Origin: Thaumarchaeota archaeon casp-thauma3
GTDB taxonomy: Archaea; Thermoproteota; Nitrososphaeria; Nitrososphaerales; Nitrosopumilaceae
NCBI GenBank assembly: GCA_001510275.1
Contig: LFEY01000005.1
Span: 36,508 to 100,507, forward strand
Direction: 5' to 3'
Length of the DNA: 64,000 nt
Part shown: piece by piece, positions 1 through 7,131 of the stretch
How the letters are laid out: each line of letters starts with the position of its first letter
How positions within the stretch are numbered: the first letter of the stretch is position 1
Position numbers and translations under genes: made by a program
Notes under the pieces: model-generated
Told to the model about the DNA's origin: nothing
What the model saw: the letters and a program-made list of their open reading frames with translations, nothing else
Database searches by the model: none

Positions 1-29
1 ATTTTTTAATTAGTTTTTGTTAGATTATA

Positions 30-695
30 CTATATTTTGATATCAGGATTTCCAGCTTTGAGTTTTTCCCAATCTGCAAGGAAATTTTCTAGACCAATTT
101 TTGTCAATGGATGTTGTATCATTTTATCTAAAATAGCAGGAGGTAAAGTTACAACATCTGCTCCAATTTTTGCAGCATCAATTACATGTATTGGATGACG
201 AATACTTGCAACAAGTATTTGAGTTCCAAAATCATAATTAGAAAATATTTCTTTGATTTCTTTAATTAAATGCATTCCATCTTGGCCAATATCATCTAGT
301 CGTCCAATAAATGGACTAACATATTTTGCGCCAGATTTTGCAGCAAGCAAAGCTTGATTTGGAGAAAATATCAATGTAACATTTACAGGAATTCCTTCTG
401 ATGAAAGTGATTTGCATGCTTTCAAGCCAGCAGGGGTCATAGGAACTTTAACGACAACATTATCTCCATATTCGCGAAGACGTTTACCTTCTTCTATCAT
501 TCCAGAATATTCTGTACTTACAACTTCTAAACTCACATCACCTTTGATGATTTTTGTGATCTCTTTCATTGCATCTTTAGGATTGCCTTTTTCTTTTGAC
601 ATCAAAGAAGGATTAGTTGTTATTCCATCTAGTAATCCCATATCATTAAATTTTCTAATAGATTCCAGATTAGCAGTGTCAAGAAAAATCTTCAT
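30..695 (-). CDS. tal: Transaldolase (small TalC/FSA-type)
   Basis: Moves a dihydroxyacetone unit from sedoheptulose-7-P to glyceraldehyde-3-P in the non-oxidative pentose phosphate pathway (cytosol). The 221-residue length fits the short transaldolase / fructose-6-P aldolase family. The N-terminal FLDTAN motif (Asp6), TTNPSL (Asn28) and the Schiff-base lysine in VVVKVPMT (Lys83) are visible. It overlaps the end of the transketolase C gene by 4 bp, so it is the last gene of a three-gene minus-strand operon. Whether it acts as transaldolase or F6P aldolase cannot be settled from motifs. The operon context with both transketolase halves favours transaldolase. Confidence 0.93.
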   Translation of the reverse strand: MKIFLDTANLESIRKFNDMGLLDGITTNPSLMSKEKGNPKDAMKEITKIIKGDVSLEVVSTEYSGMIEEGKRLREYGDNVVVKVPMTPAGLKACKSLSSEGIPVNVTLIFSPNQALLAAKSGAKYVSPFIGRLDDIGQDGMHLIKEIKEIFSNYDFGTQILVASIRHPIHVIDAAKIGADVVTLPPAILDKMIQHPLTKIGLENFLADWEKLKAGNPDIKI

Positions 696-1666
696 AGTTT
701 TTTGCTCCTAATTTCTTTGACTTGTTTTGCCATATTAAAAGATGTTATTCCATGCTTCTCTAAGAGTAAAGGAACTTCATCATCTCTAGCTGATTCTCCA
801 AACATATCTTGAGCCCCAATTCTCTTTATTGGTACAGGGTATGATTCAGAAACAGATTCTGCAACAGCAGAACCCATACCACCAAAAATATTGTGCTCCT
901 CAGTTGTAACTATACAACCTGTTTCTCTTGCTGCTTTTTCTAAAATTTCATTGTCAATTGGTTTTATTGAAAACATATCCAAAACTCTACATGAGATACC
1001 TTCTTGATGTAATGACTCAGCTGCATCTAAAGCCATCTTAACAGTAATTCCACATGCTGCAATGGTGCAATCAGAACCATCTCTTAGAGTAATTCCTTTT
1101 CCAATTTGAAAATCTTGAGACTCTAAATGGACTATAGGAGTTTTTGATCTTGCCATTCTCATGTAAAATGGACCATATTCAGTTGCCATTAAATGAGTTA
1201 ATTTAGAAACTGAAATTGTATCAGCTGGAATAAAAACTCGGAAATTAGGAATAACTCGCATTATTGCAATGTCCTCAATTTGTTGATGTGAACCTCCATC
1301 AGGTCCAACAGATAAACCTCCATGAGATACGACTAATTTCACATTAAGACCTTTTTTTCCTTGTGGAGAGGGATAAGCTATATTATTTCGAATTTGATCA
1401 ACTGCTCTTCCTGGCAAAAATATTGCATAAGTACTAGCAAAAGAGATTTTTCCAGATGCTGCCAATCCAGCAGAAACAGTAACAAGATTTCCTTCAGCAA
1501 TACCTACATTGAAAAATCGATCAGGGAATTCTTTCCCAAAACTAGAGGTCTTCAACGAATCAGTTGTATCTGCACCTAAAACTACAACATTTGGATTATC
1601 TTTTCCAACTTGAATCAAAGCTTTGGAATATTCTGAACGCATATCAGTCATTATTGGTTCATTCAA
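692..1666 (-). CDS. tktB: Transketolase, C-terminal subunit
   Basis: Second half of a split transketolase: the pyrimidine-binding and C-terminal domains that pair with the ThDP-binding half encoded just upstream. The catalytic glutamate for ThDP activation sits in GIAEGN (Glu58). The family stretch SVGPDGGSHQQIED follows near residue 117. At 324 residues the length is normal for the split archaeal or bacterial form. The start overlaps the stop of the upstream gene by 4 bp, suggesting translational coupling. The 3' end overlaps transaldolase by 4 bp. Product: interconversion of ketose and aldose phosphates to make ribose-5-P. Confidence 0.94.
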   Translation of the reverse strand: MNEPIMTDMRSEYSKALIQVGKDNPNVVVLGADTTDSLKTSSFGKEFPDRFFNVGIAEGNLVTVSAGLAASGKISFASTYAIFLPGRAVDQIRNNIAYPSPQGKKGLNVKLVVSHGGLSVGPDGGSHQQIEDIAIMRVIPNFRVFIPADTISVSKLTHLMATEYGPFYMRMARSKTPIVHLESQDFQIGKGITLRDGSDCTIAACGITVKMALDAAESLHQEGISCRVLDMFSIKPIDNEILEKAARETGCIVTTEEHNIFGGMGSAVAESVSESYPVPIKRIGAQDMFGESARDDEVPLLLEKHGITSFNMAKQVKEIRSKKL

Positions 1667-3339
1667 ATGTATCCTGCCTCCTGTGCAATTTTTTTAATTT
1701 GTTCTTGTTTTTCTCCTACAACATGCAAACCAATCCATTTGTTTACTAAATCGGTTCCACCTAACTCGTGAGCTTTATCAAGTAGAATACGTCTTCTAGA
1801 TTTTAAAACCTCATTTCTAAAGTCTCTAATTGCTATTCGTACATCTTGCTGTCCAACTATAGCACCGCCTCCAACAAAGACACGTGCACCATCTGCAAAT
1901 ATGGATCCAATATTTTCAAGATTTACTCCTCCATCAGCCTCAATATAGCCTGAAAAATTGTTTTCTTTTAGAATAGAATTCAACCTAGTTATCTTTACGT
2001 GTGTTTCTTCAATGTATTTCTGACCAGATTTTCCAGGAACTACAGACATTACAATTAGTTGATCAAGTGAAGGTAAGAATTTGTAAGACCATTCAGGTAA
2101 TTCAGTATCAGGATTTATTGCAAATCCCACACCAATTTGATTTTGTTTTAGTAAATCATGAATTTCTCCAAAACTAGATTCATCAGTTACTTCAGCATGA
2201 ACAGTAATAATGTCACTACCTGCATCAATGTAGTCTCTAACATGTTTTACAGGTTCATTTATCATCAAGTGTGAATCAAATGGAATTATAGTAAGAGGTC
2301 TTAGTTCTTTGATTTTGTTATGATCAAAAGTTTTGGTTGGAACAAATTGACCATCCATTACATCAAGATGAATATAATCAGATCTGCCAGAAACACATCT
2401 TTTAACTTCATTTTCCAGATTTGCCATATCACCTGCAATAATAGATGGTGCAATCATGAATTGTGAATCCAATTCATGATTAATTATAGGAACTACATCA
2501 GAGTCAGGAGCTTTTCCATGCCATTGTGGATTATCTTCCATATGTTCTATGGATTTACCCTTAACTGTTCTTGATATTATCATAGTAGGTATTCCTTTTG
2601 TTGCATTTGCTTTTGCAATGGCAGCATCAATTTGTTCAATTCTATGTCCATCAATTTCAATGACATTCCAACCAAAGGATCTCCATTTATCACCAGTCTT
2701 CCAACGTGAAGCATCTTTCCACATTTCAGAAAGATCATCACCTTCTAATTTTTCATCTAGTGGCATTATTTGTTCAGTGTAGGAATCTTGTTGAATGAAA
2801 TTTCTATCAAGAAAAGCAGTAAGATTGTCAACTTTGTATTTTGCAGCAGTCATAGCAGCTTCCCAAATTTGACCCTCATCTGACTCTCCATCTCCAATGA
2901 TTGTGTAAACATGATGATCTTTTGAATTAATTTTTGCTGCAAGTGCAATTCCCACAGAATAAGATAATCCCGTGCCTAAAGATCCACCACAGAATTCCAC
3001 ACCAGGACATTTTAGGTCAGGATGCCCCTGTAATCTACTACCAAATTTTCGTAGAGTTTCAAGTTCAGATTCTGGAAAATATCCTGCAACTGCCATGTTT
3101 GAAAATAAACCAGGAGCAGCATGACCTTTAGATAAAACTAAGCGATCTCTGTCTTCCCATTGAGGATTATTAGGATCAAATTTTAGATATTTGTAAAATA
3201 AACAGCCTAAAATTTCTGCCATAGAGAAAGAACCTCCAGGATGACCTGAACCAGCAATATTAGTTGCCTTAATCACTAACTTACGTGCTCTGAGAATATT
3301 TTTCTTAATTTGATAATAATTTAGTCCCATCTTGATCAT
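1663..3339 (-). CDS. Transketolase N-terminal subunit fused to ribulose-5-phosphate 3-epimerase
   Basis: One uninterrupted 558-residue frame carries two enzymes. Residues 1-290 are the transketolase ThDP-binding half (SGHPGGS near 31, KGHAAP near 71, the ThDP motif GDGESDEGQ from 150 with a closing Asn at 180, WHGKAP near 273). Residues 295-510 are a complete ribulose-phosphate epimerase barrel (IAPSII, IHLDVMDG with His324 and Asp326, DSHLM with His357, EADGGVN with Asp469). A 45-residue basic tail follows that I do not recognise. Both enzymes act in the same pathway, and the next two genes (transketolase C, transaldolase) complete it. Start ATG 3339 sits about 10-20 bp below a TATA-like tttttattaaat on the minus strand. 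An alternative start is the Met at residue 4. Confidence 0.9.
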   Translation of the reverse strand: MIKMGLNYYQIKKNILRARKLVIKATNIAGSGHPGGSFSMAEILGCLFYKYLKFDPNNPQWEDRDRLVLSKGHAAPGLFSNMAVAGYFPESELETLRKFGSRLQGHPDLKCPGVEFCGGSLGTGLSYSVGIALAAKINSKDHHVYTIIGDGESDEGQIWEAAMTAAKYKVDNLTAFLDRNFIQQDSYTEQIMPLDEKLEGDDLSEMWKDASRWKTGDKWRSFGWNVIEIDGHRIEQIDAAIAKANATKGIPTMIISRTVKGKSIEHMEDNPQWHGKAPDSDVVPIINHELDSQFMIAPSIIAGDMANLENEVKRCVSGRSDYIHLDVMDGQFVPTKTFDHNKIKELRPLTIIPFDSHLMINEPVKHVRDYIDAGSDIITVHAEVTDESSFGEIHDLLKQNQIGVGFAINPDTELPEWSYKFLPSLDQLIVMSVVPGKSGQKYIEETHVKITRLNSILKENNFSGYIEADGGVNLENIGSIFADGARVFVGGGAIVGQQDVRIAIRDFRNEVLKSRRRILLDKAHELGGTDLVNKWIGLHVVGEKQEQIKKIAQEAGYI

Positions 3340-3475
3340 TATCTTTGTAAATTTAATAAAAATCTACTTTTGTTACTCTAACGCTAATTGCAAAATTACA
3401 GGAGCTCAAAAACTCGAAGCCTTTAAGGAAAAACTCAGTCTAGTGACCAGTTTAGAGTACTTTTTGAGGATTTTC

Positions 3476-3763
3476 TTATTTTGCAATGACTTCCTCTAGT
3501 ATCTCAATGAATATGTTATCAGGATTTTTTGCAAAGATTTGCGTTTCATAACTTCTACATGCATTGGCAGGAACATCCTTGTTTGAGCCTACCTGAATGG
3601 CTTCAATTTGAGACTTTATGAGAACCATGACTTTGTCTAATGTTTTATCGCCTGCACATAGATTAAATTTTATGAGATACTTTTCAGTCCCAATTTTTAT
3701 TTTAGATTGAATGTATGCCGAAGGCTCATAGGATAGTTTTTTCTCTTTTGGTTTTGCTTCAGT
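3476..3763 (-). pseudogene. C-terminal fragment of a small conserved (probably secreted) protein, no start codon
   Basis: The minus-strand frame ending with TAA at 3476 reads as convincing protein for about 95 residues (from TEAKPKEKKLSYEPS through NLCAGDKT and ANACRSYET to ILEEVIAK). It has two cysteines spaced like small thaumarchaeal exported domains. Going upstream, there is no ATG, GTG or TTG in frame before the frame enters the antisense of the adjacent TPR gene. There is also no signal peptide in any nearby frame. I therefore read it as a fragment whose 5' end is lost. A non-canonical start or an assembly fault are the alternatives. No function is claimed. Confidence 0.45.
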
Positions 3764-3869
3764 TCCAGAATGGGTTAAAAATACTGCAAAGTGGTATGGT
3801 GATGGAAAAATTTCAGAGGTAGAATTTCTGAATGCGATAAAATACCTAATTAATAATGGAATTCTAAAT

Positions 3870-4487
3870 GTGGAGCAAAAAATCACTATTCCAAAAATAG
3901 AACCAGATGATACAAAACAAGAGTTAATTGAACGTGGTGTAGAATTACTTGAATTAAAAAACAATGCTGCTGCACTAGAATTTTTCAATAAAGCACTGGA
4001 AAAAGATCCATCAGATGTAAAAGCATTAGTAGACAAAGGAATTGTTCTTGCAAGACAAGGACATTACAAAGATGCAAGAGCATTATTTGACAAGGCAATA
4101 GAGATTTCAGAATCAAAGGGGGATGTAAGTTTCAAGGCAGTAGCTAATGCAGGAATTGTACTATCAATTTTTGGAGATCCAAACGAGGCAATAAAATATT
4201 TTGACAGAGTTTTAGATAACGAAGAGAAGGTAAAACAAGAGACATTACTTGCAGTATTAACTAACAAGGGAGTTACTTTATTGCAACAAGGAAAATATGA
4301 AGAATCGCTTCCATATTTTGATAGGGTATTGGAAATAGAACCTGATCGAATTGGTGGACTAGTAAATAAGGCAAATGCATTGCAGGAACTAAACAGAACA
4401 GATGAAGCATTTCCATTATTTATAAAAGCACATCAGTTAACAAAGGAACCACTTAGCTGGAAGCCAACGTTCATAATAATTAAATGA
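3870..4487 (+). CDS. TPR-repeat protein with damaged 5' end (frameshift or rearrangement)
   Basis: From GTG 3870 there are 205 residues with about five tetratricopeptide repeats (pattern ALEFFNKALEKDP, ARALFDKAIEIS, AIKYFDRVLDN, SLPYFDRVLEIEP). This suggests a protein-protein interaction scaffold. The same frame is clearly coding further upstream: from about 3762 it reads VPEWVKNTAKWYGDGKISE then FLNAIKYLINNGI. That is a motif I know as recurrent in exported thaumarchaeal proteins. No start codon precedes it and TAG at 3729 closes the frame. A second frame starting at ATG 3715 gives a signal-peptide-like MPKAHRIVFSLLVLLQ. One extra base near 3761 would join the two frames. Confidence 0.7.
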   Translation: MEQKITIPKIEPDDTKQELIERGVELLELKNNAAALEFFNKALEKDPSDVKALVDKGIVLARQGHYKDARALFDKAIEISESKGDVSFKAVANAGIVLSIFGDPNEAIKYFDRVLDNEEKVKQETLLAVLTNKGVTLLQQGKYEESLPYFDRVLEIEPDRIGGLVNKANALQELNRTDEAFPLFIKAHQLTKEPLSWKPTFIIIK

Positions 4488-4846
4488 GAATTAAGAGAAA
4501 TACATGTGAGGTAAACCCATTTTTTCTTTCTAAAATAACCATATAGAGATAGTCTATCACTACCATAGATTCTAAATTCTAATGGATTATTGGTAATCTG
4601 TAATGGAATAATTGTTTGTTTTTCTAAATAATATTACATCTATTCCATTCTTTTTGCATTTTATTTGGTACATGAATCACTCATTGAATGATCATTAATG
4701 ATCTTCTGGGTATTGTGTAATAGACCTTGATCAATGACTAAATACTAGATTTACCTATAGAAATACATGAAATTAGCCGCTAGATTATCGGTTAACGTTA
4801 GAATTACTTCTGTAAAATTTTAATTTGATCGCCACTAAAGGATATT
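4488..4846. other. Gene-free stretch of 359 bp with inverted repeats
   Basis: No open frame with codon-like character and no tRNA or other known RNA fold is visible. It is very AT-rich. It holds an imperfectly placed 9-bp inverted repeat (aatggaata 4602-4610 / tattccatt 4641-4649, 30-nt loop) followed by a T-rich run. It also holds a perfect 14-bp palindrome (annotated separately). The last 40 bp carry the presumed promoter of the DCC-type gene at 4847. Confidence 0.5.
4690..4703. repeat. Perfect 14-bp palindrome GATCATTAATGATC
   Basis: The sequence GATCATTAATGATC equals its own reverse complement. It lies in the middle of the only gene-free stretch over 300 bp in the window, about 145 bp before the next start codon. 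It could be a dimeric regulator site, but it is too far from that start for a classical TATA-proximal operator. Confidence 0.5.
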
Positions 4847-5224
4847 ATGGAAATTAAAGAAAATATTCCGATTGTAGTTTTTGACAATCAATGTTACTTG
4901 TGTGTAAAATTTGCTAAATTTGTTGATTTTATCGCAAGAGGTCAAATAACAATGATAGGTCATTATTCAGATTTTGGAACAAAGATAAGAAATGAAATTC
5001 TAGATGAATCTGCATTAGATATGTTTTGGTTTATTGATAAAAAAAGAGCATATGGAGGAAGGGCAGCACTATTTCCATTAGTAAAATCAATTTTTTCTAA
5101 AAAAACAAAAAATTCATCTACTATGAGAATTGATGAGTATTGTAAACAAGATTGTAAAACTGTTAAAGAGGTTTTTTTGAGATCATTAAGTCTTCTTACA
5201 AATAGCAAAAAAATAGATATCTAG
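4847..5224 (+). CDS. DCC-family (DUF393) thiol-disulfide oxidoreductase-like protein
   Basis: The N-terminus carries the family signature D-x-x-C-x-x-C as DNQCYLC (Asp13, Cys16, Cys19), followed by a helix KFAKFVDFIARG. The FWFIDKKRAYGGRAALFPL block near residues 60-80 is the second conserved region of the family. At 125 residues the length is typical. The family is thioredoxin-like; its substrates are mostly unknown. It ends 37 bp before leucyl aminopeptidase on the same strand. That gene has its own TATA box, so the two need not be co-transcribed. Confidence 0.75.
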   Translation: MEIKENIPIVVFDNQCYLCVKFAKFVDFIARGQITMIGHYSDFGTKIRNEILDESALDMFWFIDKKRAYGGRAALFPLVKSIFSKKTKNSSTMRIDEYCKQDCKTVKEVFLRSLSLLTNSKKIDI

Positions 5225-5240
5225 TAAATCTAAATATGAC

Positions 5241-5246
5241 TTTAAA
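5241..5246 (+). promoter_or_regulatory. TATA box of leucyl aminopeptidase
   Basis: TTTAAA centred about 18 bp before ATG 5262, in the position expected for a leaderless or near-leaderless archaeal transcript. Confidence 0.5.
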
Positions 5247-5261
5247 ACCCAGTCATTTAAT

Positions 5262-6731
5262 ATGAAGATAAAAATTGATTCTACAAAAAAGAAAACAGAA
5301 CTTCTTTGTGGATTTGTATTAGAAAATTCAAACAAAGTTCTAGGATTAGGAAAATTTGACGTTAAAACATCCTCAGTAATCAACCAGTCTCTAAAAGATT
5401 TAGAAGGGAAATTAGGAAGGTTAACCATAATTCCAAGTCCAGGAAAAAACTATGCACAAAGAATTCTACTTGCAGGGCTAGGAAAAAAGGAGAATTTAAC
5501 AAAAGATACTATCAGGTTTGTCTCAGGTAAAATTGCACAAAAAGCAAGGGAGTTAAAACTAAAAGAATTTTCAATAATCACACCCCCAAATTTTGTGTTT
5601 GATCAAATTTCATCAGTTTCTCAAATTGTAGAAGGTTCTAAGATGGCTCTTTACAAATTTGATAAATTTAAAGCAGAAAAAGCAAACAACTCACCAGATC
5701 TAACAATCATAGTTTCTAAATCAAATAAAATTTCACAAATAATCAAAACATCTGAAATTGTTGCAGAGGGTGTAATATTTACAAAAAGTATTGCAAATTT
5801 ACCTCCAAACGAATGTACTCCAACAACATTGGCAAATTTTGCAAAAACAATTTCCAAAAAGAACAAAATAAAATGTAATATAATTTCTAAACTTGAATTG
5901 AAAAAGAGAGGCTTTGGTGGAATTACAGCAGTAGGAAAAGGAAGTAAAAATGAACCTAAGTTAATTATTTTAGAACATAATCGTGGACCAAGAAACGAAA
6001 AACCAATTGTTCTAGTTGGCAAGGCAGTAACATTTGACACAGGAGGGATTTCGTTAAAGCCAGGAGATAAGATGGATGAGATGAAGTTTGACAAATGTGG
6101 TGGTTGTACAGTTCTTGGAATAATGAAAGCAGTTTCAGAATTAAAACTACCAATTAATGTTATAGGGATTGTTCCATCAGTTGAAAATATGCCTGGCGGA
6201 GAATCATACAGACCAGGGGACATCATAAAGTTATACAATGGAAAAACTGCAGAGATTCTAAATACAGATGCGGAAGGGAGATTGATTTTGGCTGATGCAT
6301 TAGCATATGGAGAAAAACAATATTCACCAAAAGCAATTATTGATTTTGCAACTTTAACTGGAGCGTGTATTATAGCATTAGGTACTAACATAGCAGGAAT
6401 TGTATCAAACAACGAAAAACTAACAAAGAAAATCAATGAATCTTCTAAAAGAACTACAGAAGAAGTTTGGGAACTTCCATTAAATCAAGATTTTATGGAC
6501 ATGATAAAATCAGATGTTGCAGATATGAAAAATGTTGGAATAGGCAGAGCAGCAGGAACCATTACTGCTGCAGCATTTTTGAGAAATGCTATTGAAAATA
6601 CCCCATGGATACATATTGACATTGCAGGAGTTGCATGGACACAAATAGCTACAAAAGAAAAAGCATACAATCCAAAAGGAGCTACGGGTTTTGGTGTAAG
6701 ATTGATTTTAGATTATTTACAAAATTTGTAG
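5262..6731 (+). CDS. pepA: Leucyl aminopeptidase (peptidase M17)
   Basis: Cytosolic dinuclear-metal aminopeptidase releasing N-terminal residues during protein turnover. The C-terminal catalytic domain shows the M17 metal and active-site blocks: VGKAVTFDTGGISLKPG, MKFDKCGGCTVLG and NTDAEGRLILADAL, containing the metal-binding Lys, Asp and Glu residues and the catalytic Arg. The N-terminal about 160 residues form the usual poorly conserved domain. Length (489) is normal. It has its own TATA box and is followed by a small zinc finger on the opposite strand. The MKFDKCGG stretch has cysteines where most homologues carry M-x-G-A, which may be a local lineage feature. Confidence 0.93.
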   Translation: MKIKIDSTKKKTELLCGFVLENSNKVLGLGKFDVKTSSVINQSLKDLEGKLGRLTIIPSPGKNYAQRILLAGLGKKENLTKDTIRFVSGKIAQKARELKLKEFSIITPPNFVFDQISSVSQIVEGSKMALYKFDKFKAEKANNSPDLTIIVSKSNKISQIIKTSEIVAEGVIFTKSIANLPPNECTPTTLANFAKTISKKNKIKCNIISKLELKKRGFGGITAVGKGSKNEPKLIILEHNRGPRNEKPIVLVGKAVTFDTGGISLKPGDKMDEMKFDKCGGCTVLGIMKAVSELKLPINVIGIVPSVENMPGGESYRPGDIIKLYNGKTAEILNTDAEGRLILADALAYGEKQYSPKAIIDFATLTGACIIALGTNIAGIVSNNEKLTKKINESSKRTTEEVWELPLNQDFMDMIKSDVADMKNVGIGRAAGTITAAAFLRNAIENTPWIHIDIAGVAWTQIATKEKAYNPKGATGFGVRLILDYLQNL

Positions 6732-6733
6732 AA

Positions 6734-6862
6734 TTAGTATCCTCTACTATTTCTATCAGATTTACCAACATTTGGATTTCTAAAACCATGTTTTTCCATC
6801 ATATGATTAAGAAATCTAACATCATCAGAAAATGATTCTCCACATACAGTACAATTTGACAT
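6734..6862 (-). CDS. Mini C2H2 zinc-finger protein (42 aa)
   Basis: A short frame beginning MSNCTVCGESFSDDV has a single C2H2 finger: Cys4-x2-Cys7, twelve residues, His20-x4-His25, with a Phe and a Leu at the usual core positions. A basic, Asn/Ser-rich tail (RNPNVGKSDRNSRGY) follows. Its stop lies 3 bp from the end of pepA (convergent). One-finger proteins of this size are common in archaea and bind nucleic acid or protein partners; no function is known here. It is too short for standard ORF cut-offs, but the finger spacing is exact. Confidence 0.72.
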   Translation of the reverse strand: MSNCTVCGESFSDDVRFLNHMMEKHGFRNPNVGKSDRNSRGY

Positions 6863-6921
6863 TAAGATCATAATCAAACCAATTAATTGAATATTAAAAG
6901 ATTTGATTGAAAGTTAGAAAA

Positions 6922-7036
6922 TGCCAGCACTGTTGCTTCCCAAGGGCTCTCGCATCTTAGTAGCACAACAGCGACGTCAGGTTTGACTTCCAAGTTCGGA
7001 ATGGGATTGGGTCGCGCCCTAACGCTATGGCCGGCT
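6922..7036 (-). rRNA. rrf: 5S ribosomal RNA
   Basis: The minus strand reads GCCGGCCATAGCG at the 5' end and GTGCTGGC at the 3' end. These pair to form the terminal helix. Internally it has the conserved CCGAACTTGGAAGTCAA loop B/C segment and GATGCGAGAGCCCTTGGGAA of helices IV/V. Length is about 115 nt. It is unlinked to 16S or 23S genes here. The ends are set from the terminal helix and may be off by one or two bases. Confidence 0.93.
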
Positions 7037-7101
7037 TGAACAGTGATATAAAATTCTCATCTATTAACGTAACGCCAGATTTCAAATATACTCAAAATAG
7101 G

Positions 7102-7108
7102 TATAAAG
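7102..7108 (+). promoter_or_regulatory. TATA box of the ABCE1 gene
   Basis: The sequence tataaag lies 24-30 bp before ATG 7132. It fits a leaderless transcript starting at the corrected ABCE1 start, and so argues against the longer frame that begins inside the 5S gene. Confidence 0.5.
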
Positions 7109-7131
7109 CAAAGAAAATACTGGGTTACGAT

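Noticed and set aside
3764..4036. Extension of the minus-strand frame from 3476 to an ATG at 4036
   Set aside because: The extension is purely antisense to the TPR repeats and low in complexity (Ser/Asn/Phe-rich).
5651..6436. 261-codon minus-strand frame inside pepA
   Set aside because: Antisense shadow. The plus strand has all M17 catalytic motifs, and the shadow has no motif and a skewed Phe/Ile/Ser composition.
7027..7131. Longer N-terminus of ABCE1 (MAGLNSDIKFSS...)
   Set aside because: It runs over the antisense of 5S rRNA and lies upstream of the TATA box. Family alignment starts at MTHRVAVLDKE (7132).
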